Below are positions 18,108 to 26,420 of a DNA stretch of 64,000 bases, piece by piece (the first letter of the stretch is position 1; each line of letters opens with the position of its first letter). The DNA lies in assembly GCA_016223135.1 (NCBI GenBank), contig JACRPQ010000004.1, positions 682,001 to 746,000 on the forward strand, given 5' to 3'. The notes beneath the pieces are model-generated. The model had not been told where the DNA came from. It was given only the letters and a program-made list of their open reading frames with translations, and ran no database searches. A program made the position numbers and the translations under genes. Source of the DNA: Chloroflexota bacterium. GTDB taxonomy: Bacteria > Chloroflexota > Anaerolineae > Anaerolineales > Villigracilaceae.

Positions 18108-20036
18108 TTACTTCTTCCTGCTGGAGGTTTTCTTCGCAGGGGATTTGACGGAACTCTTCTTCTTTACAGACGACTTCACCGCCGCTTTTCGGACCGAGGT
18201 CCTGCGCGCCGTCGCTTTGGCTTTTGCCTTCGCTGGAGCCTTTTTCGCCTCATACTTTGCCAGGATGCCTTCGCGCACCCAGCGGGCGGAAGCGGGCATA
18301 CCGTCGCCATACGCCACCGATTTGAGCCGCGTGGCAAATTGGGGATACTCGATGGTCAGGAGTTGGTTCATCTGCCCGTCGCGGTTCATCTCGACGACGA
18401 AAATCTGCTCATGCTTGGCGAGGAATTCTCCCACTTCCTTTGTAAAGGGCAGGGCGCGGATGCGCAGGAAGTCCGCTTTGATGCCGTGTTCCGTCTCCAA
18501 CTGATGCATGGTTTCGGTGATGGCGGCTTCGGTGGAGCCGTAGCCGATAATGCCGATGGTCGCGCCCTTGGTTTCGCGCAGGTCGGGCGCCGGCACGTAT
18601 TGACGCGCCGTTTCGTACTTTCGCTTCAGGCGCTCCATGTTGTTGTACCAAACGTGCGCCTCTTCGCTGTAGCGGGCATGCTCATCGTGACCGGTGCCGC
18701 GCGTGAAGTAAGCGCTCATCGGATGCTGGTTGCCCGGCACGGTGCGGTAGGGGATGCCGTCGCCGTCTTTGTCGAGGTAGCGCGCCCAGTTGCCCTTCAA
18801 TTCCTCCAGATCTTTTTCCCACAGGATTTTGCCGCGGTCCATGGGCTTGTCGGGATACTGGAACGGCTTGCTCATCCACTGGTTCATGCCCATATCGAGG
18901 TCGCTCAACACGAAGACCGGGGTCTGCAGGCGTTCGGCAATGTCGAAGGCTTTCCAGCCAAACTCGAAGCATTCATACACGCCGCCGGGCAGCAGGATGA
19001 CCGCCTGCGTGTCGCCATGCCCCATGAAGTTGACGAAGGTCAAGTCGCCCTGGGAGGTGCGGGTGGGCAGACCCGTGCTGGGACCGATGCGCTGAACGTC
19101 CCAAATCACCACCGGCACTTCGGCAAAATATGCCAGCCCGGCGAATTCCGTCATCAGGCTCAAGCCGGGTCCGGAGGTGGAGGTCATCGCGCGGAGTCCG
19201 CTCCAGCCGGCGCCAATTGCCATGCCCACTGCCGCCAGTTCATCTTCCGCCTGCACCACGGCGTAAGTATGTTTGCCGTCCTCCCGCTTGCGGAGCATGG
19301 GGAAGTAGTCGTTCAGCGCCTCGGCAAGGGACGAGGCAGGCGTGATGGGGTACCATGCCGCAAACTGCAAGCCGCCAAAAATGGAACCGATTGCCGCGGC
19401 GGTGTTGCCGTCTGCCATAATCATGCCGTGGGTCTTGTCCATCGGTTCGATGTAGAAGGGGTCTTTCTTTTCCAGGTTTGCTTTTGCCCATTCTGCGCCG
19501 GCGCGCACAGCGCCCATGTTCATGGCAATCGGTTTTTGCTTGCCTTTGAAATGAAATTCGAGCGCGGCTTGAATCTTTTCGATGTCAATGCCAATCATCT
19601 GCGCCAGCACGCCCACATAGACCATGTTCCCCACCAGTTCACGAAAGTCAGCCGGCACGTTGGGGTCTTCGCGCACGATCTTCTTAACCGGCATGGGATA
19701 CACGGCAATGTCGGTGCGGTTGATGGGCAGTTTGATGTCGTCGGCGTAGAAAAAGGCTCCGCCCGGCGCCACCGATGCCAGGTCCCGCACGAACGAATCG
19801 GGGTTCATCGCGATGACGATTTCGTTGACTTCGCGGCGGGCAGTGAAACCATCCTTGCTGACGCGGATCGTGTACCAGGTGGGCAGCCCCTGAATGTTGG
19901 AGGGGAAGAGGTTCTTGCCCGAAACCGGCACACCCATCTTGAAAATGGCGCGCAGGATGGTGTTGTTGGCGGTGGAACTGCCGGAGCCGTTCTTGGTGCC
20001 AACAATGATCGAGAAATCATTTACGATTTTGTTCAT
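18108..20036 (-). CDS. korA: 2-oxoacid:ferredoxin oxidoreductase, gamma-alpha fused subunit with a histone-H1-like tail
   Basis: A 642-residue protein. Residues 1 to about 190 are the gamma domain (start MNKIVNDFSIIVGTKNGSGS) and the rest is the alpha pyrimidine-binding and C-terminal domain (AAIGSIFGGLQFAAWYPITP; TSGPGLSLMTEFAGLAYFAE; GIIGYGSTEAAITET). I chose the ATG at 20036; an upstream in-frame codon at 20063 lies in the spacer. The last roughly 45 residues are almost wholly Lys/Ala/Ser/Arg (KKAPAKAKAKATARRTSVRK then four more basic clusters), resembling histone H1 tails and not part of the enzyme fold. It pairs with korB and follows a GntR regulator. Confidence 0.9.
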   Translation of the reverse strand: MNKIVNDFSIIVGTKNGSGSSTANNTILRAIFKMGVPVSGKNLFPSNIQGLPTWYTIRVSKDGFTARREVNEIVIAMNPDSFVRDLASVAPGGAFFYADDIKLPINRTDIAVYPMPVKKIVREDPNVPADFRELVGNMVYVGVLAQMIGIDIEKIQAALEFHFKGKQKPIAMNMGAVRAGAEWAKANLEKKDPFYIEPMDKTHGMIMADGNTAAAIGSIFGGLQFAAWYPITPASSLAEALNDYFPMLRKREDGKHTYAVVQAEDELAAVGMAIGAGWSGLRAMTSTSGPGLSLMTEFAGLAYFAEVPVVIWDVQRIGPSTGLPTRTSQGDLTFVNFMGHGDTQAVILLPGGVYECFEFGWKAFDIAERLQTPVFVLSDLDMGMNQWMSKPFQYPDKPMDRGKILWEKDLEELKGNWARYLDKDGDGIPYRTVPGNQHPMSAYFTRGTGHDEHARYSEEAHVWYNNMERLKRKYETARQYVPAPDLRETKGATIGIIGYGSTEAAITETMHQLETEHGIKADFLRIRALPFTKEVGEFLAKHEQIFVVEMNRDGQMNQLLTIEYPQFATRLKSVAYGDGMPASARWVREGILAKYEAKKAPAKAKAKATARRTSVRKAAVKSSVKKKSSVKSPAKKTSSRKK

Positions 20037-20096
20037 AGTGCTCCTAAGAGAATTTTGCCGCAACGGAGACGAAAAGCCCTCGCTGCGGCAAATGGT

Positions 20097-20771
20097 TTAT
20101 GGTCTTTGATAGAGGAGGTCGGTGTGCGCAATCAGCGCACGATACCCTTCCTCGTAATTGCCGTTGCAAATTGCATCCACCATTTGTTGGTGGTAACGCC
20201 AGACTTCCTGCAAATATTCATACCCGCCGGTGAACACATTCAAGCCGACGGTTTCATAGGCGTCCCAGTAGGCTTCCAGAATGCCCGTCACAAACGGATT
20301 CTCGAGGCGGCTGTAAATAAGCAGATGCAGGGTGCGGTGTTCTTCGTGAGGGACGCGAATCGGCGAGCCTTGCAATTTTTCGAAGGCGCGTGCAATCAGG
20401 GAGCGCAGTTCGGTTTTATCCTCTTCGGTGAGTTTGCGAACCGCTTCATCCCAGAACGCCGCTTCGACGTGGTTGCGCAATTCGGAATATTTTCGGAAAT
20501 GTTCACTGTTGAGCGCCAGGGCATACCCAAGACTTTGACGAACCGCCGGCGCGAAGACGTATTCCCTGCGCCTCATGCCCAGCCGCGGCTTGACTTCCAC
20601 CAACCCAAGCGCGCGCGCCACTTCGAGCTGCTCCCGCAAACTGCCAATGCTGACGCCCAACTCTTCGCTCAATTTTTTAAGCGGAGGAAGTCCGTTTTCC
20701 ACTTCCTGGTGGGTGGCAAGGTAACGGAGAAACTCGGAAATTTCGAGGGGATTTCGGTCTCGGATTGCCAT
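20097..20771 (-). CDS. GntR-family (FCD-type) transcriptional regulator
   Basis: A 224-residue regulator with an N-terminal winged helix (LPPLKKLSEELGVSIGSLRE, residues about 28-47) and an all-helical C-terminal effector domain of the FCD/FadR kind. It lies 60 bases upstream of korA in the same direction, so it probably controls the oxidoreductase in response to an organic acid. A good promoter precedes it, with an AT-rich palindrome overlapping its start codon. Confidence 0.82.
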   Translation of the reverse strand: MAIRDRNPLEISEFLRYLATHQEVENGLPPLKKLSEELGVSIGSLREQLEVARALGLVEVKPRLGMRRREYVFAPAVRQSLGYALALNSEHFRKYSELRNHVEAAFWDEAVRKLTEEDKTELRSLIARAFEKLQGSPIRVPHEEHRTLHLLIYSRLENPFVTGILEAYWDAYETVGLNVFTGGYEYLQEVWRYHQQMVDAICNGNYEEGYRALIAHTDLLYQRP

Positions 20772-20825
20772 AATTACAATTAATCAGATAAATCGGAGTA
20801 TATGACGGTTTGGCGTGCAGGTCAA
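20771..20825 (-). promoter_or_regulatory. promoter and candidate operator of the GntR-kor operon
   Basis: On the minus strand: -35 TTGACC (20820-20825), 17-base spacer, -10 TATACT (20797-20802). A 12-bp palindrome TAATTACAATTA occupies 20771-20782, touching the start codon, and is a candidate autoregulatory site. Confidence 0.65.
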
Positions 20826-20833
20826 GGGAAAAA

Positions 20834-20866
20834 AAACTGGCGAGGCTTCATTAGCCTCGCCAGTTT
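20834..20866 (-). terminator. rho-independent terminator of secDF
   Basis: AAACTGGCGAGGCT (20834-20847) and AGCCTCGCCAGTTT (20853-20866) form a perfect 14-bp stem with a 5-base loop. On the minus strand it is followed by a run of T (the A-run at 20829-20836), just downstream of the secF stop. Confidence 0.92.
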
Positions 20867-20889
20867 GGCGCTTTTCGGGGGAACTGAAT

Positions 20890-21798
20890 TTATGCCGCCG
20901 CAGGCTTGCGGAACCAAGTCTTCCATTCGCGGTTTTCCCACAGCACGAGGATGGGTGCGGCGATGAAGATGGAGGAGTATGTTCCGCTCAAGAGACCGAT
21001 GAGCAGGATGCCGGCGAACTCACGCAGGGTGACGCCGCCGAACATGGCAAGCGCCAGCAGGAGGAATTCCACGGTCATTAACTGGGTGTTGATGGAGCGC
21101 TGGAGCGTCTGCACGATGGAGTGATTGACGAGCGTCTCGAAATCGAGGCGGCGGTAGATGTTTGCGTTCTCACGGATGCGGTCGAACACAACGATGGTGT
21201 CCTGCATCGAGAAGCCGATGACGGTCAGCAGGGCGGTGAGGAAGAGCGAGTCGATTTCCCAGCCCCACAACACGCTGCCGATGGCTGCCGCGCTGAAGAT
21301 GATGGCGACATCGTGAATCATGGCGAGGATGGCGCAGATGCCGTAACGGAAGGCATGCGTCACGCCGCGGAACGACCAGGCGATAAACAATACCACCAGC
21401 AGGGAGGAGACAATCACCGCCAGCGTGCCGCGCGAGGTGACCTGTTCGCCGATGCTGGGACCTACGCTGTCGAAACGAACCACGTTCACCGTGCCGATTT
21501 TTTCGCCAAGCGCGGCAAGCACCGCATCGCGGTCTGCATTTTCGAGGAATTGCGAGCGGATGATGTAACTGCCGGTTTCGCTGGCTTGCACCTGCACGTC
21601 GCGGATGCCCGCCCCTTCATATACCGCAATAATCTCGCTGGTTTGGGGTTTCTGACCGCCAAACTCGACCTCCAGCAGGCTGCCGCCGGTGAAATCAATG
21701 GAGAGGGGAATGCCGCGGAAGACCAGGATGCCCAACCCCACCAAGATGATTAACAGGGAGAGCCCGAAGAAATAGTAGCGTTTTCCAAGAATATTCAT
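20890..21798 (-). CDS. secF: protein translocase subunit SecF
   Basis: A 302-residue membrane protein with six helices, partner of SecD in the proton-driven step of protein export. It has the family blocks IDFTGGSLLEVEF near the N-terminus and FSMQDTIVVFDRIREN in the D5 region, with SINTQLMTVEFLLLALAMFG near the end. I chose the ATG at 21798; an upstream extension to 21870 would overlap secD. It follows secD by 13 bases. Confidence 0.95.
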   Translation of the reverse strand: MNILGKRYYFFGLSLLIILVGLGILVFRGIPLSIDFTGGSLLEVEFGGQKPQTSEIIAVYEGAGIRDVQVQASETGSYIIRSQFLENADRDAVLAALGEKIGTVNVVRFDSVGPSIGEQVTSRGTLAVIVSSLLVVLFIAWSFRGVTHAFRYGICAILAMIHDVAIIFSAAAIGSVLWGWEIDSLFLTALLTVIGFSMQDTIVVFDRIRENANIYRRLDFETLVNHSIVQTLQRSINTQLMTVEFLLLALAMFGGVTLREFAGILLIGLLSGTYSSIFIAAPILVLWENREWKTWFRKPAAA

Positions 21799-21811
21799 AT
21801 CATCCAACTTC

Positions 21812-23185
21812 CTAAATGCCGAACCAGCGTTCGAGATTTTTCGGTTTGAATACGTCCAGAGCAAGGGCAAGCAGGGAGTGTGTGATAAACAGCGAGGAGA
21901 ACAAACTGATGACCACGCCGATTGCCAGCGTCAGCGAGAAGCCCTTGACGATGGTCGCGCCGAAGGCGCTGCCGAACCAGAACAGGATGGCGGCAGTGAT
22001 AAGCGCCGCAATGTTTGAATCGCGGATGGAGGGCCAAGCGCGGCTCCATGCCTGACCGAATGCCTGCTTCATCGTCCGCCCGGCGCGTAATTCCTCTTTG
22101 AACCTTTCAAAGACGAGGATGTTCGCGTCCAGCGCGGAGCCGGTGCTGAGCATGATGCCGGCGATGCCGGGCAGGGTCATGGTCACGCCAATCAACTTGA
22201 AGACCGCAAACAGGATGGCGGCATACATCAAAATGGAGAGATTTGCCGTAATGCCCGGCAGGCGGTAATAAATGCCCATGAACAGCAGGACGATGACAAA
22301 ACCGATCAAGCCTGCTATCAGACTGCGCTGCAGGGAGTCTGCGCCCAAGGTGGGACCGATGATGCGCGTCTCCACCACCTTGAGAGGGATGGGCAGAGAG
22401 CCATACTTCAGTTGAACGGCGAGGGCGTTTGCTTCCTCAGCAGTGAAACTGCCGGTGATTTGCCCTGCGCCATCGGGGATGGCGGTGCTGATGCGCGGCG
22501 AAGAGATGACGCGCTTATCCAGGGTGATGGTGAGGTATTTGCCCACGTTGGCGGCGGTATGGTCGCCAAAGATTTTGGCGCCTTCCGGTGTGAGGGTGAA
22601 GTCAATGGCGTAGTTGGTGCCGAGTCTGTCAGGGGCAACGGCAACACTGCGGATGTCTTTGCCGGTCATGACGGTGTGATACACCACAGGCTGTTCGGTT
22701 CCGCCGTCAGCGGGTGGAGTGGGCGTCGCCGCAAGATCAAGCCCATAGTCCGTTTGAAGAATCGCGCCTTCTTGCGGCTGGAAGTCGCCGGTGTCCACAA
22801 ATTCGAGCAAACCCGTCTGCTGGATAATGTCTAGGATGGCGTTTGCATCGGCTGCGCCGGGGAATTCGCCCACGATGCGCCGTTCGCCTGCCACCTGGAT
22901 CAGGTTTTCGCTCACGCCCAGGGCGTTGGTACGGTTTTCGACGATGCTTCGCGCGGTTTCCATTTCATCGGCTGTGATGCGGGTGGTCTCCGGCAGGTCG
23001 GCTTCCAGAAGCACTTGTAACCCGCCCTGCAGGTCCAAACCGAGCCGTGCAGTGGTGTTCAGTTGGAACAGGGTGGAACTGTCACGCGGGTTGGTGAACT
23101 TGATTTCATTGCTCAAGTCCACCCACAGGGCAAGCCCCACAATGACAACAATGAGAATGAGGCGATTGGTCAGGTTTCGTATCAT
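21812..23185 (-). CDS. secD: protein translocase subunit SecD
   Basis: A 457-residue membrane protein with an N-terminal helix, the large periplasmic P1 region beginning [16 protein letters not shown], and six helices containing [20 protein letters not shown] and [17 protein letters not shown]. It forms a complex with SecF downstream and assists SecYEG export. Length is on the short side for SecD but normal for bacteria with a compact P1 domain. Confidence 0.95.
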   Translation of the reverse strand: MIRNLTNRLILIVVIVGLALWVDLSNEIKFTNPRDSSTLFQLNTTARLGLDLQGGLQVLLEADLPETTRITADEMETARSIVENRTNALGVSENLIQVAGERRIVGEFPGAADANAILDIIQQTGLLEFVDTGDFQPQEGAILQTDYGLDLAATPTPPADGGTEQPVVYHTVMTGKDIRSVAVAPDRLGTNYAIDFTLTPEGAKIFGDHTAANVGKYLTITLDKRVISSPRISTAIPDGAGQITGSFTAEEANALAVQLKYGSLPIPLKVVETRIIGPTLGADSLQRSLIAGLIGFVIVLLFMGIYYRLPGITANLSILMYAAILFAVFKLIGVTMTLPGIAGIMLSTGSALDANILVFERFKEELRAGRTMKQAFGQAWSRAWPSIRDSNIAALITAAILFWFGSAFGATIVKGFSLTLAIGVVISLFSSLFITHSLLALALDVFKPKNLERWFGI

Positions 23186-23203
23186 GCAATGGATTCTCCA
23201 CTC

Positions 23204-23242
23204 AAAAAAATGCCAGCCGGAGGCTGGGCGGCGGTCATTATA
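23204..23242 (-). promoter_or_regulatory. -10-like element and terminator-like hairpin before secD
   Basis: On the minus strand TATAAT (23237-23242) is followed by CCAGCC-TCC-GGCTGG (about 23212-23226) and a T-run, then the secD start. The hairpin may end the upstream P-loop transcript, or, if the TATAAT is a true -10, sit in the secD leader as an attenuator. No good -35 was found. Confidence 0.45.
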
Positions 23243-23293
23243 CTCCCGTTGGAAGGGTGTGGGTAGGATGAATTACATCTGTGCAAGTATTGT

Positions 23294-23314
23294 AGCGCGA
23301 CATTATGTCGCGCT
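23294..23314. repeat. short palindrome, relative of the family-C inner hairpin
   Basis: AGCGCGACAT and ATGTCGCGCT flank a single base. It resembles the GCGACAT hairpins inside the family-C repeats at 7374 and 44531. Confidence 0.6.
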
Positions 23315-23332
23315 GCCCGCCCTGCCGCCATT

Positions 23333-23710
23333 TTATTGCTCTGTGTGTGCCGAACCTTCATTCAAAGCCCTCAATACCGTTTGCAAAACCTGGCTGGGGG
23401 TGAGGGGGTCGGTGTCAATGACAATCTGCGCGTGGGCGCGGGCGTGAGCCAGCCGGCGAAGTTGTTCTTCGTAATCCTTCGGCTGCCAATCCAGCCGGCG
23501 GCGGCTGGTGCTGACGGGGTAGGAGGCGTGCAGGTAGATGAGGATGTCGGGCTTGGCAATCACCTGCCACATGGAGGGGACGTAGGAATGCTCCTGGGCG
23601 ATGTGCCGGCAGGCGTAGCCGTGCGCTTCGAGACCCGCGATAAGCGTGGATTTCCCCGATCCGCACGGACCGACCACGCCAATCAGCGGACGTTTACTGG
23701 GAGGCTCCAT
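23333..23710 (-). CDS. small P-loop NTPase of unknown role
   Basis: A 125-residue protein with a clear Walker A motif GPCGSGKST near residues 14-22 and the general look of a nucleoside/adenylate-kinase-like P-loop domain (DILIYLHASYPVSTSRRRLDW). It is too short for a known complete kinase. It follows the phosphatase gene by about 60 bases on the same strand. No specific substrate is suggested. Confidence 0.7.
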   Translation of the reverse strand: MEPPSKRPLIGVVGPCGSGKSTLIAGLEAHGYACRHIAQEHSYVPSMWQVIAKPDILIYLHASYPVSTSRRRLDWQPKDYEEQLRRLAHARAHAQIVIDTDPLTPSQVLQTVLRALNEGSAHTEQ

Positions 23711-23771
23711 CAGCGGTTATCCTGCACACGTGGGCGAGCGAACCTGGCGTGCCCATACCGCCGGCGAGGGT

Positions 23772-24491
23772 TCATCTTTCGATAAGCCCTTCGATGGGCA
23801 GGCGCACGGTCATGCGGCGGACGTTATCGCCCGTTCGCGGCAGGACTTTGAGCGCCACGACGCTGATGTCGTCGGCGGGGCGGTTGTCGTCGAGCATGAC
23901 GGCGTGCGCGAGGAGGGTATCGGCGATGTTTTGCGGCGTGGGGTCCTGGTCTTCGAGCAGGGATTGCAGCACTTCCATGGCGTTCATTGGCTGCCCGCGG
24001 CGTTCACCGGCGTGGACAAGCCCATCGGTGTAGAGAATGATCGTCAGCCCCGCTTCGATTTCGATTTCGGTGATGGAGGGGCGCACTTCGCGCGAGACGC
24101 CCAGAGGCGTACTTTCGGAGTCGATGCGGTCAATCTGCATATTGCGGCAGATTAGCATGGGCGAAGGGTTGTTGCGGGTCAGCACGATGGTGCCGCTGTG
24201 CAAGTCAATGGAAGCGATGTTGAGCGTGCAGATGACTTTGCCGTGTTTGTCGGTAAAGAGCGCGTCGGAGGCGGCGCGGGCGGCGGCGCCATCGCGGACG
24301 CCCTCCGCCAGCAATCCAATCACTTTGCGGACGACCATCTGTGAGACGGCTTTCGCGCCGCGCCCGGAAGTCTGCCCGTCTGCCAGCACAACCGAGAGAC
24401 CGCCGTTGGGGCGTTCGATGACTTCCAGTGTGTCGCCGCTTTCCGAGGTGGCATATTTGTTGACTTTGGCAACCGCGATTTGAACTTCCAT
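23772..24491 (-). CDS. SpoIIE-type serine phosphatase
   Basis: A 239-residue protein of the PP2C/SpoIIE fold without sensor domains. Metal-binding aspartates are seen in VVLADGQTSGRG, LYTDGLVHAG and RPADDISVVAL. It would dephosphorylate a phosphoprotein, such as an anti-sigma antagonist, in the cytosol. No partner switch genes are adjacent. Upstream lies the CruF-like gene with a 12-base gap. Confidence 0.85.
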   Translation of the reverse strand: MEVQIAVAKVNKYATSESGDTLEVIERPNGGLSVVLADGQTSGRGAKAVSQMVVRKVIGLLAEGVRDGAAARAASDALFTDKHGKVICTLNIASIDLHSGTIVLTRNNPSPMLICRNMQIDRIDSESTPLGVSREVRPSITEIEIEAGLTIILYTDGLVHAGERRGQPMNAMEVLQSLLEDQDPTPQNIADTLLAHAVMLDDNRPADDISVVALKVLPRTGDNVRRMTVRLPIEGLIER

Positions 24492-24503
24492 GCCCTCATT
24501 TTA

Positions 24504-25370
24504 CTATGAGTGGCGGGAAGGCATGAAAGGAAAAGGCTGTTGTGCCGCCGGGCGATGCAAGTAGAGCGCAACCGCCAGCATGAGGAGACCGACGAGCAGC
24601 AGAATGGGCGGATCGAGAATGACGCCGGAGAGCAGGCCGGCAATCAGTACGTAGGCATGAGTGAGAAAGGGAATCCAAAACACCAGCGACGGAGGCGGGC
24701 TGACGTGGAGCCGCGGGCGAAGGGCGAGGATGAGAATCAGCGCGATGGTCAGGAGCAGGCTGACGGTCCAGATGTGAAGCGCCAAGGGGATGATGAAGGC
24801 GATGAGGGCATTCGTCCCCAGCACGCCGATCAATCCAAGCGCCCATCCGAGCAGGGGGGAGATCCAGATGCCGACCCAATCCTTCCGTCGTGCAAAGAGG
24901 CGGTATCCCAGCGAGAAGAAAAAGACAACCCAGAACCATGCCCAGAAGTTGGCATAAGGGACGCCGAAGTATTGAAAGCGCAAGCCCTGCCCCCAATCCC
25001 AGAACCCAAGGCGGATGGCAACGGTGTCGAGGGCAAGGTCAATGTTGAGAGCGAGCAAAGCGTCCAGCACAGGACGGGTGAAGTAGGGCAGGCTGGTGCT
25101 GTTCGAAAATTCCATTACGCTGTAGATGATGCAGCCCCAGGCGACGCCGATGCACAGCGGCACGTCGAGAATCATGAGGAGGAATTGACCATATTGGTAA
25201 GCGTGCAATTGGCGGATGGTGGCGAGTTCGAGCGCGACGCCGAAGAGTATGCCGGCGAACAGTCGCAGCAGGTTTGCCGCGCCAAGTCTCCAGGCGTGAC
25301 GAAAGCAGAGCGCGAATTGGATGTAGATGATGAGTTCAAAGAGGAGGAAATAGGGAGAGAGCGTGTTCAT
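24504..25370 (-). CDS. multi-pass membrane protein, carotenoid-biosynthesis (CruF/DUF422)-like
   Basis: A 288-residue protein with about eight hydrophobic helices. The pattern GVALELATIRQLHAYQYGQF together with DALLALNIDLALDTVAIRLG and a following WDWG...YFGVPYANFWAW stretch recalls the CruF/DUF422 carotenoid hydratase family. No other carotenoid gene is nearby, so the assignment is by resemblance only. Confidence 0.6.
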   Translation of the reverse strand: MNTLSPYFLLFELIIYIQFALCFRHAWRLGAANLLRLFAGILFGVALELATIRQLHAYQYGQFLLMILDVPLCIGVAWGCIIYSVMEFSNSTSLPYFTRPVLDALLALNIDLALDTVAIRLGFWDWGQGLRFQYFGVPYANFWAWFWVVFFFSLGYRLFARRKDWVGIWISPLLGWALGLIGVLGTNALIAFIIPLALHIWTVSLLLTIALILILALRPRLHVSPPPSLVFWIPFLTHAYVLIAGLLSGVILDPPILLLVGLLMLAVALYLHRPAAQQPFPFMPSRHS

Positions 25371-25412
25371 GTTTCGATGGAATGAGAGGGGGAGCGGCTG
25401 GCTTTCGCGCGT

Positions 25413-26393
25413 CTAGCCGCTGATTTTGAACGCCAGCGCTTCGTATGCCCGGCGTATTTTGTTTTTGCTGTCTTCGCTCAGTTTTTTGTCCGCTGCTGCG
25501 ATGACCTCGCGGAGGTTGGCGAGGTTTGTGGTTCCGAATACGCAGCTGGATACTTTTTTGTTTTCCAGAATGTAGGCAAATGCGGCTTGCGCCGGCGACA
25601 TTTCCTGAATGGAAGCCAGCACGTCCCGCATTTTTCGGGAGTGTTGGGCAAGGCGGCGGCTCGATGGGCGCAGCAGGGAGCGCGCCAGGTACCAGAAGAA
25701 TGACCCGCTGCTGAGGGAGCCAATTTTGCCCCGCACTAAATGTCCCTGTGCAAGGACAGTCCCTGCCACGACGCCAATGCCCGCCGCGTGCAGTTGGTCT
25801 ATGAGCGGCTCACGGTCCAGTTGCAGGACGTTGTAGTCAATCAGCGCCATGTCGAAGAGTTCGGGGTGTTCGGCGACGAAGCGTATGTCGGCTTCTTTGT
25901 GGGTGTTGACGCCAAGATACCTGAACATTCCCCGCTCTTTCATTTTCATCAGCCGCTCGATGAGCGCCTCGCTCATTTGGTCTTTGGTGATGCCATGCAG
26001 TTGGAAAATGTCGAGGTAGCCGCAATTCAGATTTTTGATGGATGCGGCGCAGGAACGTTCGATGGCGTCGGGGGAAAAGTCTTTGGTCTCGCCGCGCCGC
26101 AGGGATACCAGCGGGCTTCTGCCAATCACTGAGCCGCCCTTGGTGGAAATGACGATGCGGGAACGGTCGTTTCTCTTTAGAATCTCTTGCAGGATGCGCC
26201 CCAGACGGGGTTCGGCGTTGAAATTGGAATAGTTGTGTCCGGTATCGAAAAAGTTAACGCCGCGCTCGAACGCCTCGTGGATGATGGCGGCGGCTTTTTG
26301 TTCGGGGAACATTTTATTCCCCCAAAAAGCGGAACAGCCGACGGCTATCTCGGAGACCAGCAGTCCGGTTTTGCCCAGTTTACGATAGTTCAT
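25413..26393 (-). CDS. aldo/keto reductase
   Basis: A 326-residue NADPH-type oxidoreductase of the AKR fold. Features include the start MNYRKLGKTGLLVSEIAVGC, the active-site region DTGHNYSN with the catalytic Asp and Tyr, VISTKGGS with the lysine, IFQLHGI with the histidine, and the cofactor-binding SSCVFGTTNLANLRE near the C-terminus. The substrate is unknown. It lies 27 bases downstream of dinG. Confidence 0.9.
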   Translation of the reverse strand: MNYRKLGKTGLLVSEIAVGCSAFWGNKMFPEQKAAAIIHEAFERGVNFFDTGHNYSNFNAEPRLGRILQEILKRNDRSRIVISTKGGSVIGRSPLVSLRRGETKDFSPDAIERSCAASIKNLNCGYLDIFQLHGITKDQMSEALIERLMKMKERGMFRYLGVNTHKEADIRFVAEHPELFDMALIDYNVLQLDREPLIDQLHAAGIGVVAGTVLAQGHLVRGKIGSLSSGSFFWYLARSLLRPSSRRLAQHSRKMRDVLASIQEMSPAQAAFAYILENKKVSSCVFGTTNLANLREVIAAADKKLSEDSKNKIRRAYEALAFKISG

Positions 26394-26420
26394 GAGGGGA
26401 CGTCCCTTTCGTTTGGCGCT

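Noticed and set aside
17004-20783. A 1259-codon open frame on the plus strand
   Set aside because: It lies antisense to korB, korA and the GntR gene, whose products have clear family motifs. The frame is kept open by GC-rich codon bias.
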